NCBI RefSeq assembly: GCF_023698535.1
Contig: NZ_JALJCL010000015.1
Location: forward strand, 41,049-105,048
Origin: Halorientalis regularis
GTDB lineage: Archaea > Halobacteriota > Halobacteria > Halobacteriales > Haloarculaceae
Reading direction: 5' to 3'
Length of the DNA: 64,000 nucleotides
The first letter of the stretch is position 1. Every line of letters begins with the position of its first letter. The translations under genes and the position numbers were made by a program. Shown here one piece after another: positions 29,242 through 37,885 of this stretch. The notes under the pieces were generated by a model, which was not told the origin of the DNA, made no database searches, and was given only the letters and a program-made list of their open reading frames with translations.

Positions 29242-29667
29242 ATGACCATCTCGCTCTCGGACCGTGAACGCCAGTTCCTCGCCCGTTTCGAGGACGAGGT
29301 CGGCGTCACCGTCCGGGACTGCGTGGTCGACGAGGAGTACGACCGCGTCCTCTACGTCGTCGAGGCCGGAGAGATGGCCGAGGCCATCGGTCCGGGCGGG
29401 CGCAACGTCGAGCGGATCGAGGACGACCTCGGGCGCGACGTGGAGCTGATCGAGGACGCCGACACCGCCGAGGCGTTCGTGGCCAACGCCCTCGCACCGG
29501 CCGCGGTCTACAACGTCACGATCAGCGAGAACGACGACCGGGTCGCCTACGCGGAAGTCGATCACGACGACACCGGCGTCGCCATCGGCAAAGACGGCAA
29601 GAACATCGAGGCCGCCCGGCGACTGGCCGACCGACACTTCGACGTGGACGACATCCAGCTGACCTGA
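29242..29667 (+). CDS. nusA: NusA-like transcription elongation/termination protein
   Basis: 141 residues, the archaeal short form with two KH RNA-binding domains only. VEAGEMAEAIGPGGRNVERIEDD carries the first GxxG loop (about 53-58), and VAIGKDGKNIEAARRLAD the second (about 114-131). It is the last gene of the polymerase operon, 5 nt after A''. It probably binds the nascent transcript near the polymerase. Confidence 0.93.
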   Translation: MTISLSDRERQFLARFEDEVGVTVRDCVVDEEYDRVLYVVEAGEMAEAIGPGGRNVERIEDDLGRDVELIEDADTAEAFVANALAPAAVYNVTISENDDRVAYAEVDHDDTGVAIGKDGKNIEAARRLADRHFDVDDIQLT

Positions 29668-29811
29668 ACCGGTCGGATTCACGCCACAGTCCCACTCCTT
29701 CGACGAACGCCCCGCTCGAACAGCGGTATCGACCGCCGTCGAGGGGGTCCGTCGACCCGGCTCGTGGACGCTGTGGTGAAAAATCCCGACGCGAACGGGA
29801 ACGCGGCCGAG

Positions 29812-31290
29812 TCAGGCGTTCGGCCAGCGCTCGATGTAGACGGCTTCGTCGGTGTAGAAGCGGACGACGTCCTCGGACTGGGCGTGGAGGTCGCCGAAGA
29901 ACGAGTCCTTCTCGCCGCCGAAGTGGAAGAAGGCCATCGGCGCGGCGGTGCCGGCGTTGACCGCGAGGTTGCCGGCCTCGGCGTCGTGGCGGAAGCGCTT
30001 GGCCTCGGCACCGCTGCCGGTGAACAGGCTGGCGGCGTTCCCGAAGTCGCTCTCGTTCATCGTCTCCAGGGCCGTCTCGAAGTCCGGCGCGGTCATGAGG
30101 TTGAGGACGGGGCCGAAGATCTCCTCGCGGGCGATGGTCATGTCCGCGGTCACGTCCTCGAACAGGCAGGGACCGAGGAAGTTGCCGTTCGGGTAGCCGT
30201 CGACCTCGATGTCCCGGCCGTCGATGGAAAGCGTCGCGCCCTCCTGGACGCCCGTTTCCACGAGGTTCCGGACGGCCTCCTCGTGGTCGGGGGTAATGAG
30301 CGGGCCGATGGTGGTGTCGTCGTCGAGGCCGTTGCCGACGACCTGTGCCTCGATCTCTTCGACGACGAGGTCGCGGAACTCGTCGTAGACCGACGCCTCG
30401 ACGACGACGTTGTCGTTGGCGAGACACCGCTCACCGGAGCAGGCCAGCGCGGAGCTGACGGTCTTCTCCGCGGCGAACTCTAGATCGGCGGTCTCGGTGA
30501 CGATGACGTGGTTCTTCGCGCCGCCCTGTGCCTGAACGCGCTTGCCGTTGGCGGCCCCTTTCTCGTAGATGTTCCGTGCGACGGGCGTGGAGCCGACGAA
30601 GGAGACCCCCTCGATGCCGTCGTGTTCGAGGATGGCGTTGACCGTGTCGACGCCGCCGTTGACCAGCTGGACGACGCCGTCGGGGAAGCCCGCCTCGTCG
30701 ATGAGCTCGAACATGCGCTCGGGGACGAGCGGGTCCTGCTCGCTGGGCTTGAGGATGAACGCGTTCCCGGTGGCGACGGCGTAGGGGAGGAACCACAGGG
30801 GGATCATCCCGGGGAAGTTGAAGGGCGTGACGGCGGCGAAGACGCCCAGCGGCTGGCGGACGGCGGTCTCGTCGATGCCGGGCGCGGCGTTCTCGACGTG
30901 GCCGGCCTGCATCAGCGACGGGATGCCACAGGCAACCTCGACGTTCTCGATGCCCCGGCGGAGTTCGCCCCTGGCCTCGGCGACGGTCTTGCCGTGTTCC
31001 TGGACCAGCAGTTCGGCGAGTTCCTCCTGATGCTCCTCCAGGAGCGACTTGAGGCGAAAGAGTGGCTGGATGCGCTCCTCGACGGGGCGCTGTCGCCACG
31101 ACTCGAAGGCTTCCTGTCCGGTCCGGACGGCGTCGTCCACGTCGCCGCTCGAACTGAACCCGACACGGGCGATGGGCTCGCCCGTCGCCGGGTTCACGAC
31201 GTCCTGTCCCTCGCTTCCTGCGGGCGTCGTCCACTCACCGCCCACGTAGTTCCGTACGTCCCCGTACTCCGTGGCTGTCTCCTGTGACAT
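29812..31290 (-). CDS. CoA-acylating aldehyde dehydrogenase (methylmalonate-semialdehyde dehydrogenase-like)
   Basis: 492 residues from ATG 31290; the longer frame to 31494 starts in unrelated DNA. VTPFNFPGMIPLWFLPYA, GVSFVGSTPVARNIYEKG (about 233-250) and the catalytic cysteine in ALACSGERCLAN (about 293) are those of MmsA, which converts methylmalonate or malonate semialdehyde to acyl-CoA with NAD. It faces an iron-type alcohol dehydrogenase across a 180-nt shared promoter, which suggests a 3-hydroxyacid or amino-acid breakdown pair. It is not part of the polymerase operon. Confidence 0.88.
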   Translation of the reverse strand: MSQETATEYGDVRNYVGGEWTTPAGSEGQDVVNPATGEPIARVGFSSSGDVDDAVRTGQEAFESWRQRPVEERIQPLFRLKSLLEEHQEELAELLVQEHGKTVAEARGELRRGIENVEVACGIPSLMQAGHVENAAPGIDETAVRQPLGVFAAVTPFNFPGMIPLWFLPYAVATGNAFILKPSEQDPLVPERMFELIDEAGFPDGVVQLVNGGVDTVNAILEHDGIEGVSFVGSTPVARNIYEKGAANGKRVQAQGGAKNHVIVTETADLEFAAEKTVSSALACSGERCLANDNVVVEASVYDEFRDLVVEEIEAQVVGNGLDDDTTIGPLITPDHEEAVRNLVETGVQEGATLSIDGRDIEVDGYPNGNFLGPCLFEDVTADMTIAREEIFGPVLNLMTAPDFETALETMNESDFGNAASLFTGSGAEAKRFRHDAEAGNLAVNAGTAAPMAFFHFGGEKDSFFGDLHAQSEDVVRFYTDEAVYIERWPNA

Positions 31291-31441
31291 GAGTACGGTT
31301 GCTCGTACCGTCGGCCGGAAATAATCACCGCTACCTGTCCAGGATACGACCAATCGGCCGGCCGAACGAACGGTCCGCCCGGAATCGAGAAAACGAACGC
31401 GTTTCTCTCCCCGTGTTCGTGTCGGTTTTCGGAATAAACTC

Positions 31442-31448
31442 TTTTTAA
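31442..31448 (+). promoter_or_regulatory. TATA box of the alcohol dehydrogenase gene
   Basis: TTTTTAA lies 22 nt before the ATG at 31471, giving a nearly leaderless transcript. The surrounding 31300-31450 is the shared upstream region with the aldehyde dehydrogenase. Confidence 0.5.
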
Positions 31449-31470
31449 TGTGCCTTTCGTTGCGGGGGGC

Positions 31471-32703
31471 ATGTCCGAGCCAGCGCCGACCCACGGGACA
31501 CGGACGGTCGTCTCACCAGCCAAGACACTCTTCGGCGTCGACGCGGTCGAGCAGGTCGGGGAGTACGCGAGCCGACACGGGGAGACGGTACTGGTGGTCG
31601 CCTCCGAGGAGATCTTCGACATTCACGGCGACGGCGTCGTCGAGACGATCGAGCGTGCCGGCGTCGAGACGGCGATCTACACGGACGTCCGGCCGGACCC
31701 CACCGTCGAGAACGTCGAGGAGGCACACGCGGTCTACGAGCAGGAGGGGTGTGACGCCATCGTGACCCTGGGCGGCGGCTCGTCCATCGACGTGGGCAAG
31801 TCGGTCGGCGTCCTCGCGACCAACGAGGGGACGATCCGGGAGTACGGCGTCGACAAGGCCGGCTACGAGGCCGTCCCCGAGCCGATCCCGCCGCTGATCG
31901 CGGTCAACACGACCGCCGGGACCGGCAGCGAGACCACCCGGACCGCGGTGCTGACCGACGAGTCCACGTCGACGAAGTTCATCGTCGTCTCCGAGAACAT
32001 GGTCCCGACCGTGGCCATCGAGGACCCCGAACTCACCCGCTCGCTCCCCAAGAGCCACACCGCGTTCACCGGCATCGACGCCTTCACCCACGCCATCGAG
32101 GCGTTCACCTCGGTCAAGTCCTTCAGCGTCACCGACGGCTACGCTCGGGACGCGATGGCCCGCACCGTCGACGCGCTCCCGGTCGCGTGGGCCAACGGCG
32201 ACAACATCGAGGCCCGCACGGAAATGATGATCGCCCAGTTCAAGGCCGGCAAGGCCTTCGGCAACTCCTCGGTCGCGCTCGTCCACGGGATGGCCCGGCC
32301 GCTCGGCGCGCAACTGCACATCCCCCACGGGCTGGCCAACGGCCTCATCCTGCCCTACGTCGTCGAGTTCAACCACGCCGCCGCCCCCGAGAAGTACGCC
32401 GAGGTGGCCCGCCTGCTCGGCGTGGCCGACGAGAGCGACGGCACCCGACAGGCCGCGGCCGCCGCCAGCGAAGGCGTGGAGGGGCTGTGCGAGGAGATCT
32501 CGCTCGTGGACTACCTCGACGACTTCGGCGAGGTGCCCGACCGCGAGACCTACCTCGACGCCGTTCCGAAGATGACTCAGGACGCCTTCGACTCCGGGTC
32601 GCCGGACAACAACCCGCGGAAACCGACCCGCGAGGAACTGGAGGCACTGTTCGTCAGGGTCTACGACGACGCGCTCGCGCCGGACAGCCGCCGCCGGTCC
32701 TGA
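31471..32703 (+). CDS. Iron-containing alcohol dehydrogenase
   Basis: 410 residues from ATG 31471, chosen over the GTG at 31450 because the TATA box is only 22 nt upstream. VTLGGGSSIDVGKSVGVLAT is the NAD(P) and metal-domain loop. The iron-site histidines lie in LVHGMARPLGAQLHIPHGLA, with a further His in VVEFNH, as in group III Fe-ADHs. It probably oxidises a hydroxyacid or alcohol whose semialdehyde goes to the divergent dehydrogenase. That pairing is inferred from position. Confidence 0.86.
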   Translation: MSEPAPTHGTRTVVSPAKTLFGVDAVEQVGEYASRHGETVLVVASEEIFDIHGDGVVETIERAGVETAIYTDVRPDPTVENVEEAHAVYEQEGCDAIVTLGGGSSIDVGKSVGVLATNEGTIREYGVDKAGYEAVPEPIPPLIAVNTTAGTGSETTRTAVLTDESTSTKFIVVSENMVPTVAIEDPELTRSLPKSHTAFTGIDAFTHAIEAFTSVKSFSVTDGYARDAMARTVDALPVAWANGDNIEARTEMMIAQFKAGKAFGNSSVALVHGMARPLGAQLHIPHGLANGLILPYVVEFNHAAAPEKYAEVARLLGVADESDGTRQAAAAASEGVEGLCEEISLVDYLDDFGEVPDRETYLDAVPKMTQDAFDSGSPDNNPRKPTREELEALFVRVYDDALAPDSRRRS

Positions 32704-32922
32704 CCCCGCGGTCGGGAGCCGACCCGGCGCGACGCCGCCGCGTCCCGCTTTTCGCCGCGTCTGTAACCCGATCCACTGATCGAACCTACCGCATCGACGA
32801 ACAACGGTGCCGTGACTCGGGGCCAGGGACGCAGGGCCAGCGGTCGTCACGGCCGAGACGGTCCCACGGGGATCGGGCACAGGCCGCACGCGGACGCCAT
32901 CTCGTCGGCAGAAAAGATGGCG

Positions 32923-32930
32923 CTTAAGTA
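32923..32930 (+). promoter_or_regulatory. TATA box of the rps12-rps7 operon
   Basis: CTTAAGTA ends 25 nt before the rps12 ATG at 32956, so the transcript is probably leaderless. This separate promoter explains how the ribosomal genes stay expressed although two metabolic genes split them from the polymerase operon. The 32704-32922 stretch holds no other feature I can see. Confidence 0.6.
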
Positions 32931-32955
32931 CCTCGGTTGGGTACGAACGTGTACT

Positions 32956-33384
32956 ATGGCGAACGGCAAATACGCCGCGCGCAAGCTCAAGAAGGACCGC
33001 CAGAAGCATCGGTGGTCCGACTCGGAGTACGCGCGCCGAGAGCGGGGACTTCGGGAGAAGTCCGACCCCCTAGAGGGCGCTCCTCAGGGTCGCGGTATCG
33101 TGCTCGAAAAGACAGCCGTCGAGGCAAAACAGCCCAACTCCGCGGTCCGGAAGTGTGTCCGGGTTCAGCTCATCAAGAACGGCAAGCAGGTGACCGCCTT
33201 CTGTCCGGGTGACGGGGCTATCTCCTTTATCGACGAACACGACGAGGTCACCATCGCCGGGATCGGCGGCGCGAAGGGTCGCGCGATGGGCGACCTCTCC
33301 GGTGTCAACTACAAGGTCGAGAAGGTCAACGGCGTCTCGCTGATCGAACTCGTCCGCGGGAACGCGGAGAAACCGGTCCGCTAA
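32956..33384 (+). CDS. rps12: 30S ribosomal protein S12
   Basis: 142 residues, normal for archaeal S12/eS23-like. [20 protein letters not shown] (about 56-75) and [20 protein letters not shown] are the universal blocks around the decoding centre. The N-terminus is the archaeal [20 protein letters not shown]. Two nt separate it from rps7. Confidence 0.96.
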   Translation: MANGKYAARKLKKDRQKHRWSDSEYARRERGLREKSDPLEGAPQGRGIVLEKTAVEAKQPNSAVRKCVRVQLIKNGKQVTAFCPGDGAISFIDEHDEVTIAGIGGAKGRAMGDLSGVNYKVEKVNGVSLIELVRGNAEKPVR

Positions 33385-33386
33385 TC

Positions 33387-34001
33387 ATGTCCAGCGACGC
33401 ACCCGAGCCGGAGTCCCCTGCCGGCACCGACGACGAGGAGAGCGCACCCGCGAAGCTGTTCGACCAGTGGGAGGTCACGGACATCGAGTACTACGACCCC
33501 TCCACCGAACGCTACATCACGGTCACGCCCATCGCCCACACGATGGGTCGCCACGCCGGCAAGCAGTTCAAGAAAAGCGAGATCTCCATCGTGGAGCGGC
33601 TGATCAACCGGCTGATGCAGACCGACGAGAACACGGGCAAGAAACAGCAGGCCACCCGCATCACACGCGAGGCCTTCGAGATCGTCAACGACCGGACCGA
33701 GGAGAACCCGGTCCAGATCCTCGTTCAGGCCGTCGAGAACAGCGCGCCCCGGGAAGAGACCGTCCGCCTGAAGTACGGTGGCATCTCCGTCCCGAAGGCC
33801 GTCGACGTGTCGCCCCAGCGCCGGGTCGACCAGGCGCTGAAGTTCCTCGCCGAGGGCGTCTATCAGGACTCCTTCAAGACGCCGACCGACGTGGAAGAGG
33901 CACTGGCCAACCAGCTCGTCGGCGCGGCCAACGACGACGTGAGCACCTACGCCGTCAACCAGAAAGAAGAGAAAGAGCGCGTCGCGGCAGCCGCTCGCTG
34001 A
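33387..34001 (+). CDS. rps7: 30S ribosomal protein S7
   Basis: 204 residues. The archaeal N-terminal extension is acidic. The core has RHAGKQFKKSEISIVERLIN (about 52-71), then PVQILVQAVENSAPREETVR (about 108-127), which assembles the 30S head. In most archaea fusA follows directly. Here the next 12 kb hold surface-protein genes and the DUF5781 gene. Confidence 0.96.
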   Translation: MSSDAPEPESPAGTDDEESAPAKLFDQWEVTDIEYYDPSTERYITVTPIAHTMGRHAGKQFKKSEISIVERLINRLMQTDENTGKKQQATRITREAFEIVNDRTEENPVQILVQAVENSAPREETVRLKYGGISVPKAVDVSPQRRVDQALKFLAEGVYQDSFKTPTDVEEALANQLVGAANDDVSTYAVNQKEEKERVAAAAR

Positions 34002-34092
34002 CCACGCGGTTCCGTTTTTTCGACGCCATCTCGAATTCGGGACGTGTCCGGACGTCTCCTTGCAAACACATTCTCCACACCTGAGAGCTACC

Positions 34093-34124
34093 TGTAATAA
34101 ACAGCCGTCTATATCCGGGAAAAT
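34093..34124 (+). promoter_or_regulatory. Conserved promoter-like element, copy 1 (before the 34343 gene)
   Basis: TAATAAA followed by GCCGTCTATATCCGGG and an A-run. Three near-identical copies lie before the other secreted-protein genes (37639, 40219, 41860). It lies 219 nt before the start codon. The TAATAAA could be the TATA box, which would put the transcript start inside the CCGGGAAA end. This is a four-copy motif, so sharing by chance is unlikely. Confidence 0.65.
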
Positions 34125-34241
34125 TGTAACTATCCTGTCTCTGTCCAGTATTGAGGCAGTGGCAGCGACGCCAGACCATACGTCGTACATGTAGTTCGCG
34201 CACGCGTCAGTGAACGCGCGCGAGAGGGAACGAGAGACGGC

Positions 34242-34321
34242 CCGCAGGTAGTGGGGCCTGCGGACGGGACTGCATCTCAGTCCGACTGTTGGGGGTCGTG
34301 CCACCGCGCTGACAGTCAGCG
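34242..34321 (+). promoter_or_regulatory. Structured 5' leader of the first CARDB gene, three hairpins
   Basis: Hairpin 1: CCGCAGG (34242-34248) with CCTGCGG (34257-34263). Hairpin 2: GGACTG (34267-34272) with CAGTCC (34278-34283). Hairpin 3: CGCTGA (34307-34312) with TCAGCG (34316-34321). The same three stems occur before the second paralogue with base changes that keep pairing. ATG follows at 34343. Confidence 0.55.
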
Positions 34322-34342
34322 TGTGAATAGACGGAGCAAACT

Positions 34343-37300
34343 ATGGGATTTGACAAGGGAACGATAACACAGACGGCGGTCGTAACGGTCTCCCTGCTAG
34401 CCGTCGTCGGGCTACTTCTCGCGGGTGCCACACCGGCAGCCGCACAGTCCGACGACCCCGGATTCTCCTTCGACAACGATGGGGGCGACTTCGGGTTCAG
34501 TAACGGGGACGAAGACAGTGATTCTCCCGGGTTCGACTTCGGTGACGACGGCGACGGACCGGACTTCGGGGGCGACGACGGTGACGATGGCCCCGGGTTC
34601 GACTTCGGTGACGACGGCGACGGGCCCGACTTCGGGGGCGACGACGGTGACGATGGCCCCGGATTCGACTTCGGTGACGACGGTGACGGGCCCGACTTCG
34701 GGGGCGACGACGGCGACGATGACGGCCCTGACTTCGGGGGCGGTGACGATGGCGACGATGACGGACCCGACTTCGGCGGCGGGAACGACAGTGACGACGG
34801 CGACGACGACCAGCCTAACGTCACCTTCGTCCCGACGGTCGACAGCACGAACTCGCCGGTGACGGAAGGCGAGACGCTGACGGTCGAGGCGACCGTCGAG
34901 AACACCGGTTCGGGTGACGGCCTCCAGACGGTGACGCTCACCGTCGATGGCCAGGTTCGTGACAGTCAGCAGGTCAGTCTCTCGGGCGGCGAGAGCACGA
35001 CCGTCTCGCTGTCCTGGCAGACCCAGGGCGGCGACGCCGGTGACTACACGGCATCGGTCAACACGGCGACCCAGGACGCACAGACCAGTGTGACGGTCGA
35101 TCCGGCTCCGAGCCCGGACCCGGCGAACTTCCAGGTGTCGAACCTGCAGGCACCGTCGGACGCGACGGTCGGTGACACGATCACCGTGTCGGCCGACGTC
35201 GAGAACACGGGCGACCAGCAGGGCACCCAGACCGTTGCGTTCGGCGTCGATACGGACGACGACGGGACCCTGGAGACGCTGGCGTCTCAGGACGAGACGC
35301 TGGCTGGCGGAGCCAGCACGACGGTGACGTTCGACGTGGACACGAGCGCGCTGTCGGCAGGCACCTACACGCACGGTGTGTCGACGGCCAACGACACGGC
35401 CACGGCCCAGATCACGCTGACCGCGCCGCCGGTCGAACAGCCGCCGAACTTCGCGGTGTCGAACCTGCAGGCGCCGTCGGACGCGACGGTCGGTGACACG
35501 ATCACCGTGTCGGCCGACGTCGAGAACACGGGCGACCAGCAGGGCACCCAGACCGTCGCGTTCGGCGTCGATACGGACAGTGACGGTAGTCTGGAGACAC
35601 TCGCGTCCCAGGACGAGACGCTGGCCAGCGGGGCCAGCACGACGGTGACGTTCGACGTGGACACGAGCGCGCTGTCGGCAGGCACCTACACGCACGGTGT
35701 GTCGACGGCCAACGATACGGCGACGGCCCAGATCACGCTGACCGCGCCGGCCACGCCGCCGAACTTCCAGGTCTCGAACCTGCAGGCACCGTCGGACGCG
35801 ACGGTCGGTGACACGATCACCGTGTCGGCCGACGTCGAGAACACGGGCGACCAGCAGGGCACCCAGACCGTCGCGTTCGGCGTCGATACGGACGACGATG
35901 GAGCGCTCGAAACACTCGCGTCCCAGGACGAGACGCTGGCTGGCGGAGCCAGCACGACGGTGACGTTTGACGTGAACACGAGCGCGCTGTCGGCAGGCAC
36001 CTACACGCACGGTGTGTCGACGGCCAACGACACGGCGACGGCTCAGATCACGCTGACCGCGCCGGCCACGCCGGCGAACTTCGCGGTGTCGAACCTGCAG
36101 GCGCCGTCGGACGCGACGGTCGGTGACACGATCACCGTGTCGGCCGACGTCGAGAACACGGGCGACCAGCAGGGCACCCAGACCGTCGCGTTCGGCGTCG
36201 ATACGGACGACGACGGGACCCTGGAGACGCTGGCGTCCCAGGACGAGACGCTGGCTGGCGGAGCCAGCACGACGGTGACGTTCGACGTGAACACGAGCGC
36301 GCTGTCGGCGGGCACCTACACGCACGGTGTGTCGACGGCCAACGACACGGCGACGGCTCAGATCACGCTGACCGCGCCGGCCACGCCGGCGAACTTCGCG
36401 GTGTCGAACGTCGGCAGTAACTCGCCGGTCAACGAGACCGAGACGCTGGACGTGGCCGCGACCGTCCAGAACACCGGCGACCAGGACGGTACGCAGACGG
36501 TGACGCTGGACGTCGCCGGCGCACAGCGGGACAGCCAGACCGTCCAGCTGGCGGGCGGCGCGAGCCAGACGGTCACGCTGTCGTGGGCGACCCAGAGCGG
36601 TGACGCGGGCGACTACACCGCGACGGTCGCGAGCGCCAACGACACCGGCACGACCAGCGTGTCGGTGAACACGGAGCCGGAGCCGCCGGCGGAGCCGATT
36701 CCGTTCACGTCGTACGTGCGCGGTGACGAGAGTTACCTGCACACGGGGACGCCGGACAACGACCGGGCGATCACGTACCCGAGTTGTCGTGACGGCCAGC
36801 CCCAGCCGGCCGACCAGCAGCCGTTCTACCTGCCGACGCCGGACTGTATCACCATCGACGGGACGCTGTTCCCCTCGAACAACACCTGGGAAGGTGACAT
36901 CGACTTCCCGCCCGCGCGGGACTCGGTCAACGGGACTGCGCTCAGTACCATCTACTTCGAGGCCGACATCACACAGGTCGGCGAGGCAGGCGGGACGCTC
37001 AACCGCGAGACCGGTGAGATCACGCTGAACACGACGGTCGACATCGGCGTGACGATCTGGAACGTCGACAACGCCCAGACGGGCTGGGAGAACCGCGGCG
37101 ATCCGGTCTCCGACCCGTCCTGTACGATTCCGTCGGTGAGTCTCTCGCTGTCGACCGAGAAGAGCTTCCAGACGGGCTCGCCGTTCCCGAGTACCAGCAC
37201 GGTCTCGGGCGAACGGCTCGACGACAACAACGTCGCCAAGGTGGTCTCGGACGACTTCGATGTTGGGAGTGCCAACGGCTGTGGGACCGTCCTCTTCGTT

Positions 37301-37399
37301 GTCCCACTCAACGATCAGATCAACGGTGAACAGGGCATCCCCGCTGGTCCGGGTGACAACGAAGTCGCCTACGACGTCGAGTTCGACTTCGGTAGCTAA
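34343..37399 (+). CDS. Secreted CARDB-repeat surface protein, long paralogue
   Basis: 1018 residues. A signal peptide (about 1-32, cleaved after ATPAAA) is followed by an Asp/Gly/Phe-rich repeat segment (about 33-156; units of GFDFGDDGDGPDFGGDD). Six CARDB beta-sandwich domains come next (about 157-780), of which numbers 2-5 are nearly identical. The unique C-terminal domain (785-1018) has four cysteines kept in the paralogue. No PGF-CTERM, sortase or membrane anchor was seen. CARDB domains commonly mediate cell-surface adhesion. The acidic repeats may bind Ca2+; that is inference. Confidence 0.8.
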   Translation: MGFDKGTITQTAVVTVSLLAVVGLLLAGATPAAAQSDDPGFSFDNDGGDFGFSNGDEDSDSPGFDFGDDGDGPDFGGDDGDDGPGFDFGDDGDGPDFGGDDGDDGPGFDFGDDGDGPDFGGDDGDDDGPDFGGGDDGDDDGPDFGGGNDSDDGDDDQPNVTFVPTVDSTNSPVTEGETLTVEATVENTGSGDGLQTVTLTVDGQVRDSQQVSLSGGESTTVSLSWQTQGGDAGDYTASVNTATQDAQTSVTVDPAPSPDPANFQVSNLQAPSDATVGDTITVSADVENTGDQQGTQTVAFGVDTDDDGTLETLASQDETLAGGASTTVTFDVDTSALSAGTYTHGVSTANDTATAQITLTAPPVEQPPNFAVSNLQAPSDATVGDTITVSADVENTGDQQGTQTVAFGVDTDSDGSLETLASQDETLASGASTTVTFDVDTSALSAGTYTHGVSTANDTATAQITLTAPATPPNFQVSNLQAPSDATVGDTITVSADVENTGDQQGTQTVAFGVDTDDDGALETLASQDETLAGGASTTVTFDVNTSALSAGTYTHGVSTANDTATAQITLTAPATPANFAVSNLQAPSDATVGDTITVSADVENTGDQQGTQTVAFGVDTDDDGTLETLASQDETLAGGASTTVTFDVNTSALSAGTYTHGVSTANDTATAQITLTAPATPANFAVSNVGSNSPVNETETLDVAATVQNTGDQDGTQTVTLDVAGAQRDSQTVQLAGGASQTVTLSWATQSGDAGDYTATVASANDTGTTSVSVNTEPEPPAEPIPFTSYVRGDESYLHTGTPDNDRAITYPSCRDGQPQPADQQPFYLPTPDCITIDGTLFPSNNTWEGDIDFPPARDSVNGTALSTIYFEADITQVGEAGGTLNRETGEITLNTTVDIGVTIWNVDNAQTGWENRGDPVSDPSCTIPSVSLSLSTEKSFQTGSPFPSTSTVSGERLDDNNVAKVVSDDFDVGSANGCGTVLFVVPLNDQINGEQGIPAGPGDNEVAYDVEFDFGS
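35126..36390 (+). repeat. Four tandem CARDB-coding repeat units
   Basis: Four units of about 315 nt begin near 35126, 35446, 35760 and 36076, each encoding VSNLQAPSDATVGDTITVSA and its domain. They are nearly identical in DNA as well as in protein, whereas the flanking CARDB domains 1 and 6 differ. The short paralogue has one such unit, so the number of units has changed by recombination. Confidence 0.75.
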
Positions 37400-37638
37400 G
37401 GCATCGAGACGGAACCACGACCCTCTTTTTTCGCGGTGTGCAGATCGGATCGAGTGGGTGGACCGATTCTACCGTGACTCCTTGTGACGGGCACGCTGAT
37501 CGGCCAGCCGGTCTGCAGCCGAAACCACCAGTCGCTCGTGTTCCTCCGGGATACATCACGTTCTCCGCCGGCGCCTGGGTGCTGTCTGGCAGTTTTCGAC
37601 AATCCAATCGAAGGTTAAATTATTCCGACCGTAGCTAT

Positions 37639-37670
37639 TGTAATAAATACCCGTCTATAGCCGGGAAAAT
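37639..37670 (+). promoter_or_regulatory. Conserved promoter-like element, copy 2 (before the 37886 gene)
   Basis: TAATAAA, CCCGTCTATAGCCGGG and an A-run, differing from copies 1 and 3 at only a few bases. It lies 216 nt before the ATG at 37886, close to the copy 1 spacing. The 37400-37638 stretch before it is similar to 39989-40218 after the next gene, showing that flanks and genes were duplicated together. Confidence 0.65.
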
Positions 37671-37786
37671 TCTAAGCATCATGTCCATGCCCAATACCTC
37701 CGTAGTGGCAACGACGCCAGGACGATATGTGGTGTATCACGCGCACGTCTGAGTTCGTGCGCACAACCAGGGAACGAGAGACGGCC

Positions 37787-37864
37787 CGCAGGTAGTGGGG
37801 CCTGTGTCGGGACTGCCCTCCAGTCCCACTGTTGGGGGTCGTGCCACAGCGCTGACAGTCAGCG
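37787..37864 (+). promoter_or_regulatory. Structured 5' leader of the second CARDB gene, three hairpins
   Basis: Hairpin 1: CGCAGG (37787-37792) with CCTGTG (37801-37806), using a G-U pair where copy 1 has G-C. Hairpin 2: GGGACTG (37809-37815) with CAGTCCC (37821-37827), one pair longer than in copy 1, with a different loop. Hairpin 3: CGCTGA (37850-37855) with TCAGCG (37859-37864). Keeping the stems while loops vary suggests an RNA with a job. Confidence 0.55.
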
Positions 37865-37885
37865 TGCGAACAGACGGAGCAAACT

